Positions 21,212 to 30,148 of a DNA stretch of 64,000 nt are shown here, piece by piece. Origin of the DNA: Levilactobacillus wangkuiensis. Its GTDB lineage: Bacteria; Bacillota; Bacilli; Lactobacillales; Lactobacillaceae. The position numbers were made by a program, and so were the translations under genes. Each line of letters opens with the position of its first letter. Within the stretch, counting starts at the first letter, position 1. The notes under the pieces were generated by a model. The model did no database searches, was not told the DNA's origin, and saw only the letters and a program-made list of their open reading frames with translations. The stretch spans positions 124,001-188,000 of the forward strand of contig NZ_BOLM01000002.1 in the NCBI RefSeq assembly GCF_016861605.1, read 5' to 3'.

Positions 21212-21462
21212 TGCCAATTGAAAATGGGGATTGGCTCAGTGTTCGTTCCCGGCGGCGGATTCAAGACGGTCTGCTGTGGGGAACGCCTGCGGCCTGAGAA
21301 GCGGTCCTCCGGCTCGCCTTGAAACCTCGCAAAAACCCGCGAGTTTCCAAGGTCGTCCCGTGCTCTAAACTGAGAAACCCCCTCAGTTAAGACCACCGAC
21401 ACAGCTGCCCGTCTTGATCCGCCTCTGGTCACTTAGACTGGCCACCCCATTTTCAATTGGCA
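21212..21462 (+). repeat. Structured intergenic repeat A1
   Basis: The core is 21245-21433 and runs from GTTCCCGGCGG to CTCTGGTCACT. Outer arms TGCCAATTGAAAATGGGG (21212-21229) and its exact complement (21445-21462) enclose it. Inside, TCAAGACGG pairs with CCGTCTTGA. It is one of about 18 copies in the window, and contains the kernel GGCCTGAGAAGCGGTCCTC. Confidence 0.85.
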
Positions 21463-21655
21463 TAGTCCTGGCCGCCCTGTCCCACTCCACCTGTAATGAC
21501 CACCATCCCCTGTATGCGTTTTAGACACGTGTCCTGCTCTTCCCCCTCAAACATACTAGCTGGTCGTTAAAGTAACTGATACAGCCTCAGATCCGGCCAG
21601 AAACCTACTGCACAGTTACCACTACTTAGTGAGCGGCAAAGTCATCCCCCACCAT

Positions 21656-21880
21656 ACAATCAGAAAGCCGGCCACTTTTGCTTAGCCTACTGGAACCGGA
21701 AGTCACCAAATGAGCTGCCCTGTGTCGGTGTTCTTAGACCGAGCGGGCTCCTCGGCCTTGGAACACGGGGCTGCGCTCATTTCCACACAGCAGAGCATAC
21801 AAGCGACTTCTATAATTCAGCCTGCCAGATAGCCAAGTCACCTCCACTTTACAATCAGAAAGCCGGCCACTTTTGCTTAG
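21656..21880. repeat. 30-bp direct repeats flanking a degenerate hairpin
   Basis: An identical 30-bp segment occurs at 21656-21685 and 21851-21880. Between them is a hairpin-rich stretch (AAATGAGC at about 21708 paired with GCTCATTT at about 21775) that vaguely resembles an eroded family A copy. The right 30-mer supplies the outer arm of repeat A2. No coding sequence is seen between 21463 and 21889. Confidence 0.6.
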
Positions 21881-22100
21881 GCGGCTGACGTGACCAGAGA
21901 CAGCTCAAGGTGCTCAGCTGTGTCGATGGCATTGGTCGGGGTTCTTTCCCGGCCTAGGGCATGGGACGACCTTGGAGACTGGTGCCTCTCCAGGCTTCAA
22001 GGCGAGCCGGAGGACCGCTTCTCAGGCCGCAGGCGTTCCCCACAGCAGAGCACCTTGAAGCTGGCGGCGGGAACAAAAGCCCGACTAAGCGAAAGTGGCT
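21851..22100 (-). repeat. Structured intergenic repeat A2
   Basis: The core is 21890-22074 on the minus strand, facing A1. The stem AAGGTGCTC/GAGCACCTT is perfect. The outer helix is GCCACTTTCGCTTAG (minus strand, 22086-22100) with its complement at about 21865-21880. The first of these arms is the 3' half and tail of the hairpin after the deoxynucleoside kinase gene. Confidence 0.85.
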
Positions 22101-22127
22101 CCGTGCCCGAGGGCGCGGAACCACTTT
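22092..22127. terminator. Terminator-like hairpin after the deoxynucleoside kinase
   Basis: AAAGTGGCTCCGTGCCC pairs with GGGCGCGGAACCACTTT. The plus-strand side ends ATTTTTAG and the minus-strand side is only weakly T-rich, so termination of the minus-strand gene is plausible but not ideal. Confidence 0.6.
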
Positions 22128-22147
22128 ATTTTTAGTGTAGAGCTGTT

Positions 22148-22780
22148 TTACAGTGAAGCAATTTTTTCGTCGATCAAGTGTAAGACTTGGTCCCGCGCTG
22201 CTGGGTCTTCCACGAAGTCCAGCTTGTCGCCGTCGATTTGCATCTTAGGTGACTTGTCGTAGGCATTGTACCAGTCGACGTAACGTTGATCGAGTTCTTG
22301 GTAGTATTTGTAGAGGCTAGGGTCATGGTCGATTTGTTCGTATGACCGGCCGCGCTTCTTGATCCGTTCCAGCATCGTTTCAAAGGAGATGTTGATGTGA
22401 ATCAGTAAGTCTGGGTTCTTCTTGTGCGTCGCGTCAGGTAATTCCTGCATCATGTTGGCCAACAGGGAATCGTAGATGTCGACTTCCGTGCTGGTGGCCC
22501 GGCCTAAGTCGGCGTTCAAATGGAAGAGTAAGGAATCCTCAAAGATTGAGCGATCCAAGACACTTTCATCATCGGCGTTGGCGGCCTTGATGTTGTCCAA
22601 ACGCTTGTTTAAGAAGTAAATTTGAAGCAAGAAAGCATACTTCTGGGGGTTCTGGTAGAACAGTGGCAAGATCTTGTTGTCATCCACTGATTCGTAAAAT
22701 GCTGGTTTGTTTAAGTGTTCGGCTAACAAAGTGGTTAAACTCGTTTTGCCGGCTCCGATAGTTCCCGATAATACAAGCAT
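22148..22780 (-). CDS. Deoxynucleoside kinase (dGK/dAK type)
   Basis: This 210-residue kinase phosphorylates deoxypurine nucleosides for salvage. The P-loop GTIGAGKTS lies at the extreme N-terminus. The ERS-type motif appears as DRSIFEDSLLF, and the lid is KKRGRSYEQ. Lactobacilli depend on such kinases for DNA precursors. Size and motifs fit the Lactobacillus dAK/dGK group; which base it prefers cannot be read. A promoter (TTGTCT-17-TACAAT) lies at 22846-22874. Confidence 0.92.
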   Translation of the reverse strand: MLVLSGTIGAGKTSLTTLLAEHLNKPAFYESVDDNKILPLFYQNPQKYAFLLQIYFLNKRLDNIKAANADDESVLDRSIFEDSLLFHLNADLGRATSTEVDIYDSLLANMMQELPDATHKKNPDLLIHINISFETMLERIKKRGRSYEQIDHDPSLYKYYQELDQRYVDWYNAYDKSPKMQIDGDKLDFVEDPAARDQVLHLIDEKIASL

Positions 22781-22845
22781 GCAATCTCTCCTTTAAATAA
22801 CGACGCGCCGGTTTTTTTCGTCCGGCCAAAATTTCAACACCACAT

Positions 22846-22874
22846 ATTGTACCAACCTCATGGGTAAAAGACAA
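22846..22874 (-). promoter_or_regulatory. Deoxynucleoside kinase promoter
   Basis: On the minus strand TTGTCT (22869-22874), a 17-bp spacer and TACAAT (22846-22851), about 65 bp before the start codon. Confidence 0.7.
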
Positions 22875-22908
22875 TATGTCGTGGCCATTTTCTCTCTAAC
22901 CAATCCGT

Positions 22909-22952
22909 TAAAAACGGCGCCTAGTCCGACTATTCGCCGACTAGACGCCGTT
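22909..22952 (-). terminator. Terminator after lysP
   Basis: The stem AACGGCGTCTAGTC with GACTAGGCGCCGTT is followed by a T run on the minus strand. Confidence 0.88.
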
Positions 22953-22995
22953 CAGATTTATTTAAAAATTTCGTGTGCCCACACTAATTTCTAGT

Positions 22996-24507
22996 TTAAT
23001 CGTTTGAAGTAGCATCCGCCTTAACTTCTTTTAACGTGCCTTCCTTATGAACAGGGGCAACGTCAACTTCGCTCAGCGGAATCAACTTAGTGTGCTTCTT
23101 GATCTTGTAGCCGATGTAAAGGACTAAGACCAATGGCACACTGATGTAAGTGACTAAGACTTGTTCCCAGTTCCCTGAGAAGAAGGATTGTGGGTCTTGC
23201 CCAACAATCACAGCCACACAGAGGATCAACGCCAGGATTGGTCCGATTGGGAACCACTTTGCGTGATAGCTCAGTTCGGACAGCTTGTGTCCTTGCTTGA
23301 TGAATGCCCGACGGAACCGGTAATGTGACAACGCAATCCCGAACCAAGCGATGAACCCGGTCAACCCACTAGCGGCAACCAGCCACATGTAGATTTGCGG
23401 ACCCGCAATACTACTGATAAAGGTCAAGGCAGCAACAATGGTCGTGGCAAACAGGGCAGGATAAGGAATCCCGTTCTTCCCAGTCTTTTCGAACAATTGT
23501 GGTGCGTAGCCTTCCTTAGACAGAGAGTACAGCATCCGCGTGGAAGCGTACATCCCAGAGTTTGCAGCGGAAATCACGGACGTTAAGATTACGGCATTCA
23601 TGACACTAGCGGCAGCGGCCAAGCCGGCACGCTGGAAGACCAACGTGAAGGGACTGATGGCGATGTCGGTTGCGGAAGAACCCAACAGATCCTTACTGGT
23701 GTAAGGCAAAACGGCGGCAATGACAAAAATAGCTAAAATGTAGAATAAGATAATCCGCCAGAATACGGAATTGATGGCCTTGGGAACACTGTGCGCTGGA
23801 TCTTCAGATTCACCAGCGGTAATCCCAACCAATTCAGTTCCTTGGAACGAGAACCCAGCAACCACGAAGACACTCAGGATTGCGGGGAAGCCACCAACGA
23901 ATGGGGCCTTCTTGTACGTGAAGTTTTCCAAGCCAGTGGCGTGACCACCCATGATACCCACGATGGTCATTAACCCAACGGCTAAGAAGACGAAGATGGT
24001 AACCACCTTGATCAAGGACATCCAGAATTCCGTTTCACCAAAGGCTTGGACGGCCAAGGCGTTGATCAGGAAGACGATGCCTAACGCAATGGCACTCCAG
24101 ATCCAGCTTGGGACCCCGGGTAACCAAAACTTCATAACCAGTGCGGCGGTTGAAATATCAACGGCAACCGTAATGGCCCAGTTGAACCAGTAGTTCCAGC
24201 CCATGGCAAACCCTAAGGCTGGATCAACGTACTTGGCTGAGTAAGCAGCGAACGAGCCAGAGATTGGCATGTTCGTGGCCATTTCACCCAAGCTGGTCAT
24301 CAGGAAGTACACCATCAGACCCATGGCAACGTAAGCAGCCAGCGCACCACCAGGCCCGGCTGTTGAAATAGCCGACCCACTGGCGACGAATAACCCGGTC
24401 CCGATACAGCCACCTAACGCGATCATTGAGACGTGACGTGTCTTGAGGCCCCGCTTGACCTGATCTGAGGCCCCGCTGGTTGTTGCGTTTGTCATACTTT
24501 GTTCCAT
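22996..24507 (-). CDS. lysP: Lysine-specific APC permease
   Basis: This amino-acid permease (503 residues) has 12 predicted membrane helices. It belongs to the APC/AAT family, with the helix 1 motif SMIALGGCIGTGLFVASG and the conserved FSFQGTELVGITAGESEDP. The substrate assignment to lysine comes from the lysine riboswitch directly upstream (24563-24803) rather than from the protein. It is monocistronic between its L-box and its terminator. Confidence 0.93.
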   Translation of the reverse strand: MEQSMTNATTSGASDQVKRGLKTRHVSMIALGGCIGTGLFVASGSAISTAGPGGALAAYVAMGLMVYFLMTSLGEMATNMPISGSFAAYSAKYVDPALGFAMGWNYWFNWAITVAVDISTAALVMKFWLPGVPSWIWSAIALGIVFLINALAVQAFGETEFWMSLIKVVTIFVFLAVGLMTIVGIMGGHATGLENFTYKKAPFVGGFPAILSVFVVAGFSFQGTELVGITAGESEDPAHSVPKAINSVFWRIILFYILAIFVIAAVLPYTSKDLLGSSATDIAISPFTLVFQRAGLAAAASVMNAVILTSVISAANSGMYASTRMLYSLSKEGYAPQLFEKTGKNGIPYPALFATTIVAALTFISSIAGPQIYMWLVAASGLTGFIAWFGIALSHYRFRRAFIKQGHKLSELSYHAKWFPIGPILALILCVAVIVGQDPQSFFSGNWEQVLVTYISVPLVLVLYIGYKIKKHTKLIPLSEVDVAPVHKEGTLKEVKADATSND

Positions 24508-24562
24508 AAATGTTTCCTCCTTCTTATTTTAGAAGGACTTCCTCGAAACGACCCAGTGAACT

Positions 24563-24823
24563 AAAAAATCTCCTTCGCAATAAAAGCCCGCGAAAGAGAT
24601 TGGAAAATTCATTATTCCAAGTCAATATCGTTGAAAGCGCCCCGCAACCCCTATTCGGCTGCGACAGTCCCTGATTTATTCAACCAGGACCCAACCTACA
24701 CGCTATGTCCTCACGCGCAGGTTTCGGCGACCGCCCCTTTTGCTTTCCGTCTGCGATGTTGACCCATCTCAGGAAAGCGACTCTTGTTGGTCGCACCTCT
24801 TCTATTCGATACTCTGTAGTATA
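24563..24823 (-). ncRNA. Lysine riboswitch (L-box) with terminator and promoter
   Basis: The minus-strand leader has the L-box core elements in order: AGAGGTGCG (about 24792-24800), GGGGCGGTCGCCGAA, GGTTGGGTCC and ACTGTCGC (about 24661). A terminator follows, AATCTCTTTCGC with GCGAAGGAGATT and six T residues (24563-24601). The promoter TTGCAA-17-TATACT ends at 24818-24823. High lysine would favour termination and switch off the permease. Confidence 0.93.
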
Positions 24824-24869
24824 CGCATCCCTACCAAATATTGCAACATGAAAATTCAATTAGAATGAA

Positions 24870-25418
24870 TTATTTTTCTGCCGGTTGCAGATTCAACCGA
24901 TACAAAGCCTGTGGTGACACGGGTTCACCCGTGATGCTGGGACCCACAAAATGGTCCAAAACAATCTGAAAGCCTAGCTTTTCTAAGACCCGGGCCGACC
25001 GGTGATTGCTGAGATAGCAGGTTGCCCAAACGATTTGCGGCCGCTGACTCGCCTGCCGGACCAGTTGTAGACTGCCGACCAAGGCCTCGGGCATGATGCC
25101 CTGTCCCCAGTCAATGGGGTCCAGGAAATACCCCAGGTCATACTCAGCCGGACTGGGTTCACCCGCGTCGCCGGTGTGCTGATAAAATAAAATCGTCCCC
25201 ATGAAGCGGCGGGTCGCCTTGTCTTCTATTGCAAACGCAAACGGACTTTGGCGGTCAGCCGCCAGCCACCGTTTGACCTGTGCCGGGTCCGCATCGGTGG
25301 GTGACCCGTTAGCCGCGGCCACAGCCGGTAACGTCAACAGGCGTTGATACCCGGGAAAATCACTCTCGGTCAGCGGTCGTAATCGCACCCGCGCCGTCTC
25401 ACTCATTTTTTCCATCAT
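24870..25418 (-). CDS. GNAT acetyltransferase, RimJ/RimL type
   Basis: This 182-residue protein has the GNAT fold: an RLRPLTESDFPGYQRLL start, a central strand DLGYFLDPIDWGQGIMPEAL (acetyl-CoA loop of the RimJ/RimL branch) and a C-terminal NHRSARVLEKLGFQ. These enzymes acetylate N-termini or small amines; the substrate is not predictable. GAGGGG precedes the tandem ATG start. It stands alone and upstream of the lysP leader. Confidence 0.85.
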   Translation of the reverse strand: MMEKMSETARVRLRPLTESDFPGYQRLLTLPAVAAANGSPTDADPAQVKRWLAADRQSPFAFAIEDKATRRFMGTILFYQHTGDAGEPSPAEYDLGYFLDPIDWGQGIMPEALVGSLQLVRQASQRPQIVWATCYLSNHRSARVLEKLGFQIVLDHFVGPSITGEPVSPQALYRLNLQPAEK

Positions 25419-25633
25419 CTGATCCCCTCATTTCTCATCACCCCAGCACCAGCCAACTTGTCAGGTCACTACCTAACCCGTTGGCGAATGCGGTATACTT
25501 TAAGGTAACCGGGTTCAGCCAGTCCATCGGCGACCGAACCCCGTTTCGTTGACAGGCGCGCGCACAAGTTTGCGATTGGCCATGCCCACGAAACGTTTAA
25601 TCTTATCATGACTTATTTTGGGAGGTTTCGCAA

Positions 25634-26428
25634 TTGAAAACAATCACTTTGCCACTCGCACCCACGTCCAAGGCTTACTTACAGGGGTATTTGCGCGAGC
25701 CAGCCGAAGACATGGGCACCTATCCCGCCATCATCATCGTTCCCGGCGGCAACTACACCCACATCCCCGAACAACAGGCCGAGGACTTGGCATTAGCCTG
25801 GTCAGCGCGTGGCTACCAGGCCTTCTTCCTGCGCTACACGTTCGTCGGTGAAAAGACACCACTGCTGCCCACGCCTGTCGTGGAGCTGGCCAAGGGAATG
25901 GCCCTGCTGCGGCGGAACGCCAACAACTGGCAAATCGACACGGATCACATCTTCGTGGCCGGCTTCTCCGTCGGCGGTCACATCACCGCGCTGTTCAATG
26001 ACCTGTGGCACGATGAGGACTTTAACAAATTAGCCGGCACCACGCCCTATGAAATTAAACCGCGGGCCGTCATTCTCGGCTACCCGGTCATCACCCCGGC
26101 AGCGGGCTACCCCACGGACGCAGCCATGCTGGCGAAGTGGACGGATGATCCGGCCAGCATCGCAGCGGACAAGCTCGTCAACAGTCGTAACGTCGCGACC
26201 TTCATCTGGGTCACCGCGGAAGATCCCCTGGTACCCGTCCAAAACGCCTTCGCCTACGCCCAAGCTTCAATCGCGGCCAACGTGGACACGGAGCTCCACG
26301 TCTTCCATCAGGGCCCGCACGGCTTAGCATTAGCCAACCGTGTCACGGCCTGGAAGCCGGGGACGGCGTTGCCACACGTGGCACACTGGGTCGATCTAGC
26401 CGAAGAATGGCTCCACGAACTGGACTAG
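25634..26428 (+). CDS. Alpha/beta hydrolase, acetylesterase-like
   Basis: This 264-residue cytoplasmic esterase of the BD-FAE/Aes group has oxyanion region IIIVPGGNYTHIPEQQAE, nucleophile elbow GFSVGG (Ser about 116), acid in AEDPLVP and His in GPHGLALA. All three catalytic residues are in order. The start is TTG at 25634 with GGGAGG eight bases upstream. GC is locally high. It could deacetylate sugars or esters; the substrate is unknown. Repeat A3 follows its 3' end. Confidence 0.88.
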   Translation: MKTITLPLAPTSKAYLQGYLREPAEDMGTYPAIIIVPGGNYTHIPEQQAEDLALAWSARGYQAFFLRYTFVGEKTPLLPTPVVELAKGMALLRRNANNWQIDTDHIFVAGFSVGGHITALFNDLWHDEDFNKLAGTTPYEIKPRAVILGYPVITPAAGYPTDAAMLAKWTDDPASIAADKLVNSRNVATFIWVTAEDPLVPVQNAFAYAQASIAANVDTELHVFHQGPHGLALANRVTAWKPGTALPHVAHWVDLAEEWLHELD

Positions 26429-26450
26429 CACTTCCGCGTCTTGACTCGCC

Positions 26451-26690
26451 TTGCCGGGCGGTGAAAATGGTTTCGTGTCATCCGTTCCCGGCGGCGGATT
26501 CAAGGCGGTCTGCTGTGGGGCCGGTTCCAGCCAAAGAACGGGCTTCCACCTCAACTTTGAGCCTGGGGAGCGGTCTCAAAGGTTGTCCCGTGGGCTAAAC
26601 TGAGAAAATCGCTCAGTTAAGACCACCGACACAGCTGCCCGTCTTGATCCGCCTCTGGTCACTCACGTGGTGCGGAACTTTTCACCGTAC
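26451..26690 (+). repeat. Structured intergenic repeat A3
   Basis: Core 26484-26663. Internal helices include CAACTTTGAG with CTCAAAGGTTG and CTAAACTGAG with CTCAGTTAAG. The outer arms contain GGTGAAAA (left, about 26461) and TTTTCACC (right, about 26679). It lies between the hydrolase stop and the terminator at 26778, so it would be transcribed in that mRNA's 3' UTR. Confidence 0.85.
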
Positions 26691-26777
26691 GGATGGCGGC
26701 TGACACGGTGTTAGGCCAATTCGGTTTATTTAGCGTTTTATTGTGGGTACATTACTTTAACAGATTGACTTTTTCAG

Positions 26778-26808
26778 ACGCCTTCACGTATTTTTTTCGT
26801 GGAGGCGT
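26778..26808 (+). terminator. Terminator beyond repeat A3
   Basis: The stem ACGCCTTCACG with CGTGGAGGCGT is followed by TTTTCTTTT on the plus strand, 350 bp after the hydrolase stop. Between 26809 and 26935 I see no other feature. Confidence 0.75.
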
Positions 26809-26949
26809 TTTTCTTTTGCTCTTCTCCCTCGTCAACGACGGTCACCAACGATATTAGCAGGCCCACACTACTCATCACATAATGCAGCGCTAATTTAGTA
26901 ACAGTGAAAATTAATCTCAAGAGTATACCCTAACCACACCACCGTTTCT

Positions 26950-27225
26950 ATGGGCTAAACCAGTGTCAGCCGCAGGGATAGTGAAAATATCTTCGTTGCA
27001 GGAGTGACCAGAGGCGAGCCAAGGTGACCAGCTGTGTCGATGGACTTGGCTGGGGTTCTTTCCCAGCCTAGTTCCATGGGACAATCTTTGAGACCGCCTT
27101 TTGGCTCAAAGTTGAGGTGAAAGCCCGCTTCTCAGGCTGGAACCGGCCCCACAGCAGGGCACCTTGAGCTCGCCGCCGGGAACGGATACAACACGGTATA
27201 TTTTCACCATCCCAGAGGCGCAGTC
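26950..27225 (-). repeat. Structured intergenic repeat A4
   Basis: Core 27003-27183 on the minus strand, facing A3. GCTCGCC pairs with GGCGAGC and CACCTTG with CAAGGTG. The outer arms are GATAGTGAAAATAT (left) and ATATTTTCACCATC (right). It lies downstream of the PAP2 gene. Confidence 0.85.
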
Positions 27226-27247
27226 TAACAACTAATTTAGCCCATAG

Positions 27248-27287
27248 AAAAAACGTGTCAGCCACTGGAAAGAGTGGTTGGCACGTT
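27248..27287 (-). terminator. Terminator after the PAP2 gene
   Basis: AACGTGCCAACCACT pairs with AGTGGCTGACACGTT, followed by six T residues on the minus strand. Confidence 0.88.
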
Positions 27288-27291
27288 CTCG

Positions 27292-27960
27292 TTAAATTTC
27301 AGATTTTTTCAACAAAGGCCAGTGTTGCATCATCGGCGCTAAGCGAATGTACAGCCCCTCAGCCACCTGTAACCACAGGTAAGCCAACAGGACTGCCCCA
27401 ATCGTATCCGTTGGGAAGTGGGCGTTTAAGTACACCCGGGAGATCATGACCAATGCCATCCACACGATGAGGACGATTCGGAGCAGCCAGGCTTTCCAGG
27501 CCGCCATGATCATCGGCATCAGGATAACCCAGATCATCGCAATCAGCAGGAAGGTGCCGAACACGTGACCGCTAGGGAAACTGTAGCCATCATCGATAGC
27601 CAGATGGGCCGATGGGCGGGCGCGTTTGACCAGACTCTTGACCAAGCTGGCGATGACGTCACCCCCGGCTAGCGTCGCCAGACACCACAGTGCGGGAATT
27701 TTAAACTTGAAGCCCCACAGCAGGAAGGCCAGGATCAGCACCCAAATAATATCCAACTTAGGCTCCGCTAGGCTCGTGACTCCCCGATACAGCAACGTTT
27801 TCCACCCCGGTTGATTCTTCTGAATCACATCGACGATCGATGAATCCAGGAAATCCACGTAGGCGTTTTGCGCCTTTATGTAAACGGCCACGACCAAGAA
27901 CAGTATGGTGGCAAGCGTAAACTTCCACGGCCGATCGCGGTCCTTATTAAATAGCATCAT
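27292..27960 (-). CDS. PAP2 family membrane phosphatase
   Basis: This 222-residue membrane protein has about six membrane spans and the full acid phosphatase signature: KSLVKRARPS (C1), FPSGHVFG (C2, catalytic His) and SRVYLNAHFPTD (C3). Relatives dephosphorylate undecaprenyl pyrophosphate or phosphatidylglycerol phosphate at the outer membrane face. Which lipid it uses is not visible. It is a single gene with its own terminator. Confidence 0.9.
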   Translation of the reverse strand: MMLFNKDRDRPWKFTLATILFLVVAVYIKAQNAYVDFLDSSIVDVIQKNQPGWKTLLYRGVTSLAEPKLDIIWVLILAFLLWGFKFKIPALWCLATLAGGDVIASLVKSLVKRARPSAHLAIDDGYSFPSGHVFGTFLLIAMIWVILMPMIMAAWKAWLLRIVLIVWMALVMISRVYLNAHFPTDTIGAVLLAYLWLQVAEGLYIRLAPMMQHWPLLKKSEI

Positions 27961-28064
27961 GATTATTTATTCCTTTCGTCATACCCGATTCTGGGAAAAA
28001 CCCCTAGCAATGAGTATACCACCCCACACCTAAATTTCTAGACTTCTCCCCAGTATTAACACTT

Positions 28065-28520
28065 TCATAAACGCTTGCGGTGCCGCCAGAAACGGCGTTG
28101 AATCCGGTTGACCAGTTCCGAAAGGAGAAAGCCAAAGGCAATTGCCCCGGAAATCATGACCACCTGGAGCAAAAAGACCAGCGCCGTGGAATTATTGCCC
28201 AGTGCAAAGTTTTTGATCATTTGGTACGCCTGCCCCCCCGGCACTAGCGGCACAATGGCCGGGATGTTAAAGAGAATCATCGGCATCTTTTTTAATTTAG
28301 CCGCCTGCAGTGAGGCCACCCCAATCGCCACGGCGCCCAGCAGGTTGCCAATCACGTAACCGCCACCCCACAACACAGTGAAGCGGTACAGCACATAGCC
28401 CAGCACGCCAATCCAGCCGCCCACGTTGAGCGCGCGCCGGGGGATGTTGATGAGGATACCAAAGGCAATCGTGGCCACGTAGGTTCCCGCCACTTCGATG
28501 ATAAATTCTAAGACCGACAT
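28065..28520 (-). CDS. Threonine/serine exporter, C-terminal subunit (ThrE_2)
   Basis: A 151-residue hydrophobic protein with about four or five membrane spans and the motifs NIPAIVPLVPGGQAYQMI and GAVAIGVASL, seen in the small ThrE-like (DUF3815) half. It is encoded 16 bp after the larger half, and the two together equal one full-length ThrE exporter. Export of threonine or serine is a family inference. Confidence 0.85.
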   Translation of the reverse strand: MSVLEFIIEVAGTYVATIAFGILINIPRRALNVGGWIGVLGYVLYRFTVLWGGGYVIGNLLGAVAIGVASLQAAKLKKMPMILFNIPAIVPLVPGGQAYQMIKNFALGNNSTALVFLLQVVMISGAIAFGFLLSELVNRIQRRFWRHRKRL

Positions 28521-28536
28521 GCCGCTTCCTCCTCAC

Positions 28537-29292
28537 TCATAGAAATTGTAAGACCATGGCGATACCAAACCCTATCGCGGCCGCACTCACCAGCGCCTCG
28601 ACGCCACGGGCGGGCCCGCTGACCAGATTGCCGGCGAGAATATCACGCACCGAGTTGGTGATGGGCACCCCGGGCACCAGGGGCATGACGCTCCCAATGA
28701 TAATATCATCGACGCTATTGCCTAGGCCCATATGCACGAACACCACGGCCATCACGCCAATCGCGGCCGCCGCAGTAAATTCGGACAAGAACCGAATCTG
28801 AATGTATTTATTCAGCACGTAGTAGACCCACCAGCCCAGCATCCCCACCAAACAGGTGATCCAGAAGTCTGGCAAATTGTGCCGAAAGACCACTTCCAAT
28901 GGCCCACTGACCATGGCCGCGGCCACCAGCTGAAGCCAAAAGGGAAAGTAGCGGCTGACGCTGTCCAGGTGGTCTAACCGGTCGGCAAACTGGCGCAGGT
29001 CAATCTTGTGATCGGCGTACTGCCGCGACAGGTCGTTGACCACGGCAATTTTTTCCAAATCAAAGGTCCGGCGCTTCACGGGTTCAATCTGCGCCCCCAC
29101 CTCGCCGTTGATGGCCATGAGAATCCCAGTGATCATCACAAATAGCTGACTGGTCTGAGCCCCAGCATTGTGGGCGATGCGGGTCATCGTATCCTCGACC
29201 CGCTCAATTTCCGAGCCATTTTCAATCATGATTCTGCCGGCGGTAAGCGCGGTGTGCAAGATTAATTGGTCCCGCTTTTTTTGACTACTCAT
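28537..29292 (-). CDS. Threonine/serine exporter, N-terminal subunit (ThrE_1)
   Basis: This 251-residue protein has a soluble N-terminal part with ENGSEIERVEDTMTRIAHNAGA, the signature of the ThrE/DUF1212 family. Five membrane spans follow, including GSVMPLVPGVPITNSVRDI. It pairs with the downstream small subunit as a split exporter. The gene precedes it in the operon, and GC is high. Confidence 0.87.
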   Translation of the reverse strand: MSSQKKRDQLILHTALTAGRIMIENGSEIERVEDTMTRIAHNAGAQTSQLFVMITGILMAINGEVGAQIEPVKRRTFDLEKIAVVNDLSRQYADHKIDLRQFADRLDHLDSVSRYFPFWLQLVAAAMVSGPLEVVFRHNLPDFWITCLVGMLGWWVYYVLNKYIQIRFLSEFTAAAAIGVMAVVFVHMGLGNSVDDIIIGSVMPLVPGVPITNSVRDILAGNLVSGPARGVEALVSAAAIGFGIAMVLQFL

Positions 29293-29400
29293 CCCGGTCC
29301 CCTTCTCTTTTTAGACGTTTTGACTATTATACGGCATGGCGCCCAGCTGGGGAAATACACAATCTAACATTTATCAAAAATTTCTAAAAATGACCAAATA

Positions 29401-29427
29401 AAAAGGTCCGCAACCGAGGTCGCAGAC
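29401..29427 (-). terminator. Terminator after mntR
   Basis: GTCTGCGACC pairs with GGTTGCGGAC, followed by five T residues on the minus strand, 12 bp beyond the stop codon. Confidence 0.88.
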
Positions 29428-29439
29428 TAACCAAAATTT

Positions 29440-30090
29440 CTATTTGACGAAAATATAGTGGGCCGCCTTGTAACTCACGATGAGTTTGGCGTCGTCCGTC
29501 AGGTTTTGCACCGTCACGGGGCCCTCAAACGGATCGTGCTTCAAGACCTTCAGCTGATCCCCGATATCCAATTTCAAATCACCCAGATAGGTTAACAGAT
29601 CATGGTTATCAATGAATCGGTCGACCGACACAATTTCTCCATCGGCGGCATCGTTCAACACGGTATGGCTGTCTTCGTGGTAGTGACCGTAACGGTCGGG
29701 AATCACGCCACCATGCGGACAGTGTGTGGGGTTCCCCAACATGTCGTCCAGGGCGTTGACCATTTTGGCACTCGTCACATGTTCCAAAACCTCAGCCTCA
29801 TCATGCACGTCGGGCAAGTCATAGTTCAGCTTCTCAACTAAGAAATCTTCCCAGATTCGATGCTTACGGACCAAATCTTCCGCCAGTCGAATCCCTTTGT
29901 TGGTCAACGAAATGCCGGCATAGGGCGTATGCTCAGCCAGGCCTTCCGCGGCCATCTTGTTGACCATTTCCGTTACGGAACCGGCCGCAATATTCAAGCT
30001 AATGGCAATTTGTTTGTTGGAAACCTTTTTCTGTTTGCCACCCAACTCGAAAATAATTTTTAAATAATCCTCCTTCATCGGAGTCATCAC
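29440..30090 (-). CDS. DtxR/MntR family metal-dependent repressor
   Basis: A 216-residue regulator. The N-terminal winged helix contains KVSNKQIAISLNIAAGSVTEMVNKM. The dimerisation domain has metal-ligand residues in HDEAEVLEHVTSAKMVNALDD, and a C-terminal FeoA/SH3-like domain is present. DtxR proteins bind Mn2+ or Fe2+ and repress uptake genes. A CDF metal exporter lies directly upstream on the same strand, suggesting joint metal homeostasis, probably of manganese, which lactobacilli accumulate. Confidence 0.9.
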   Translation of the reverse strand: MMTPMKEDYLKIIFELGGKQKKVSNKQIAISLNIAAGSVTEMVNKMAAEGLAEHTPYAGISLTNKGIRLAEDLVRKHRIWEDFLVEKLNYDLPDVHDEAEVLEHVTSAKMVNALDDMLGNPTHCPHGGVIPDRYGHYHEDSHTVLNDAADGEIVSVDRFIDNHDLLTYLGDLKLDIGDQLKVLKHDPFEGPVTVQNLTDDAKLIVSYKAAHYIFVK

Positions 30091-30148
30091 AGTTCACCTC
30101 ATCTAGATTGTGTCTCATTTATACCGCGAATTTCCCCGAAGTGCAAGG

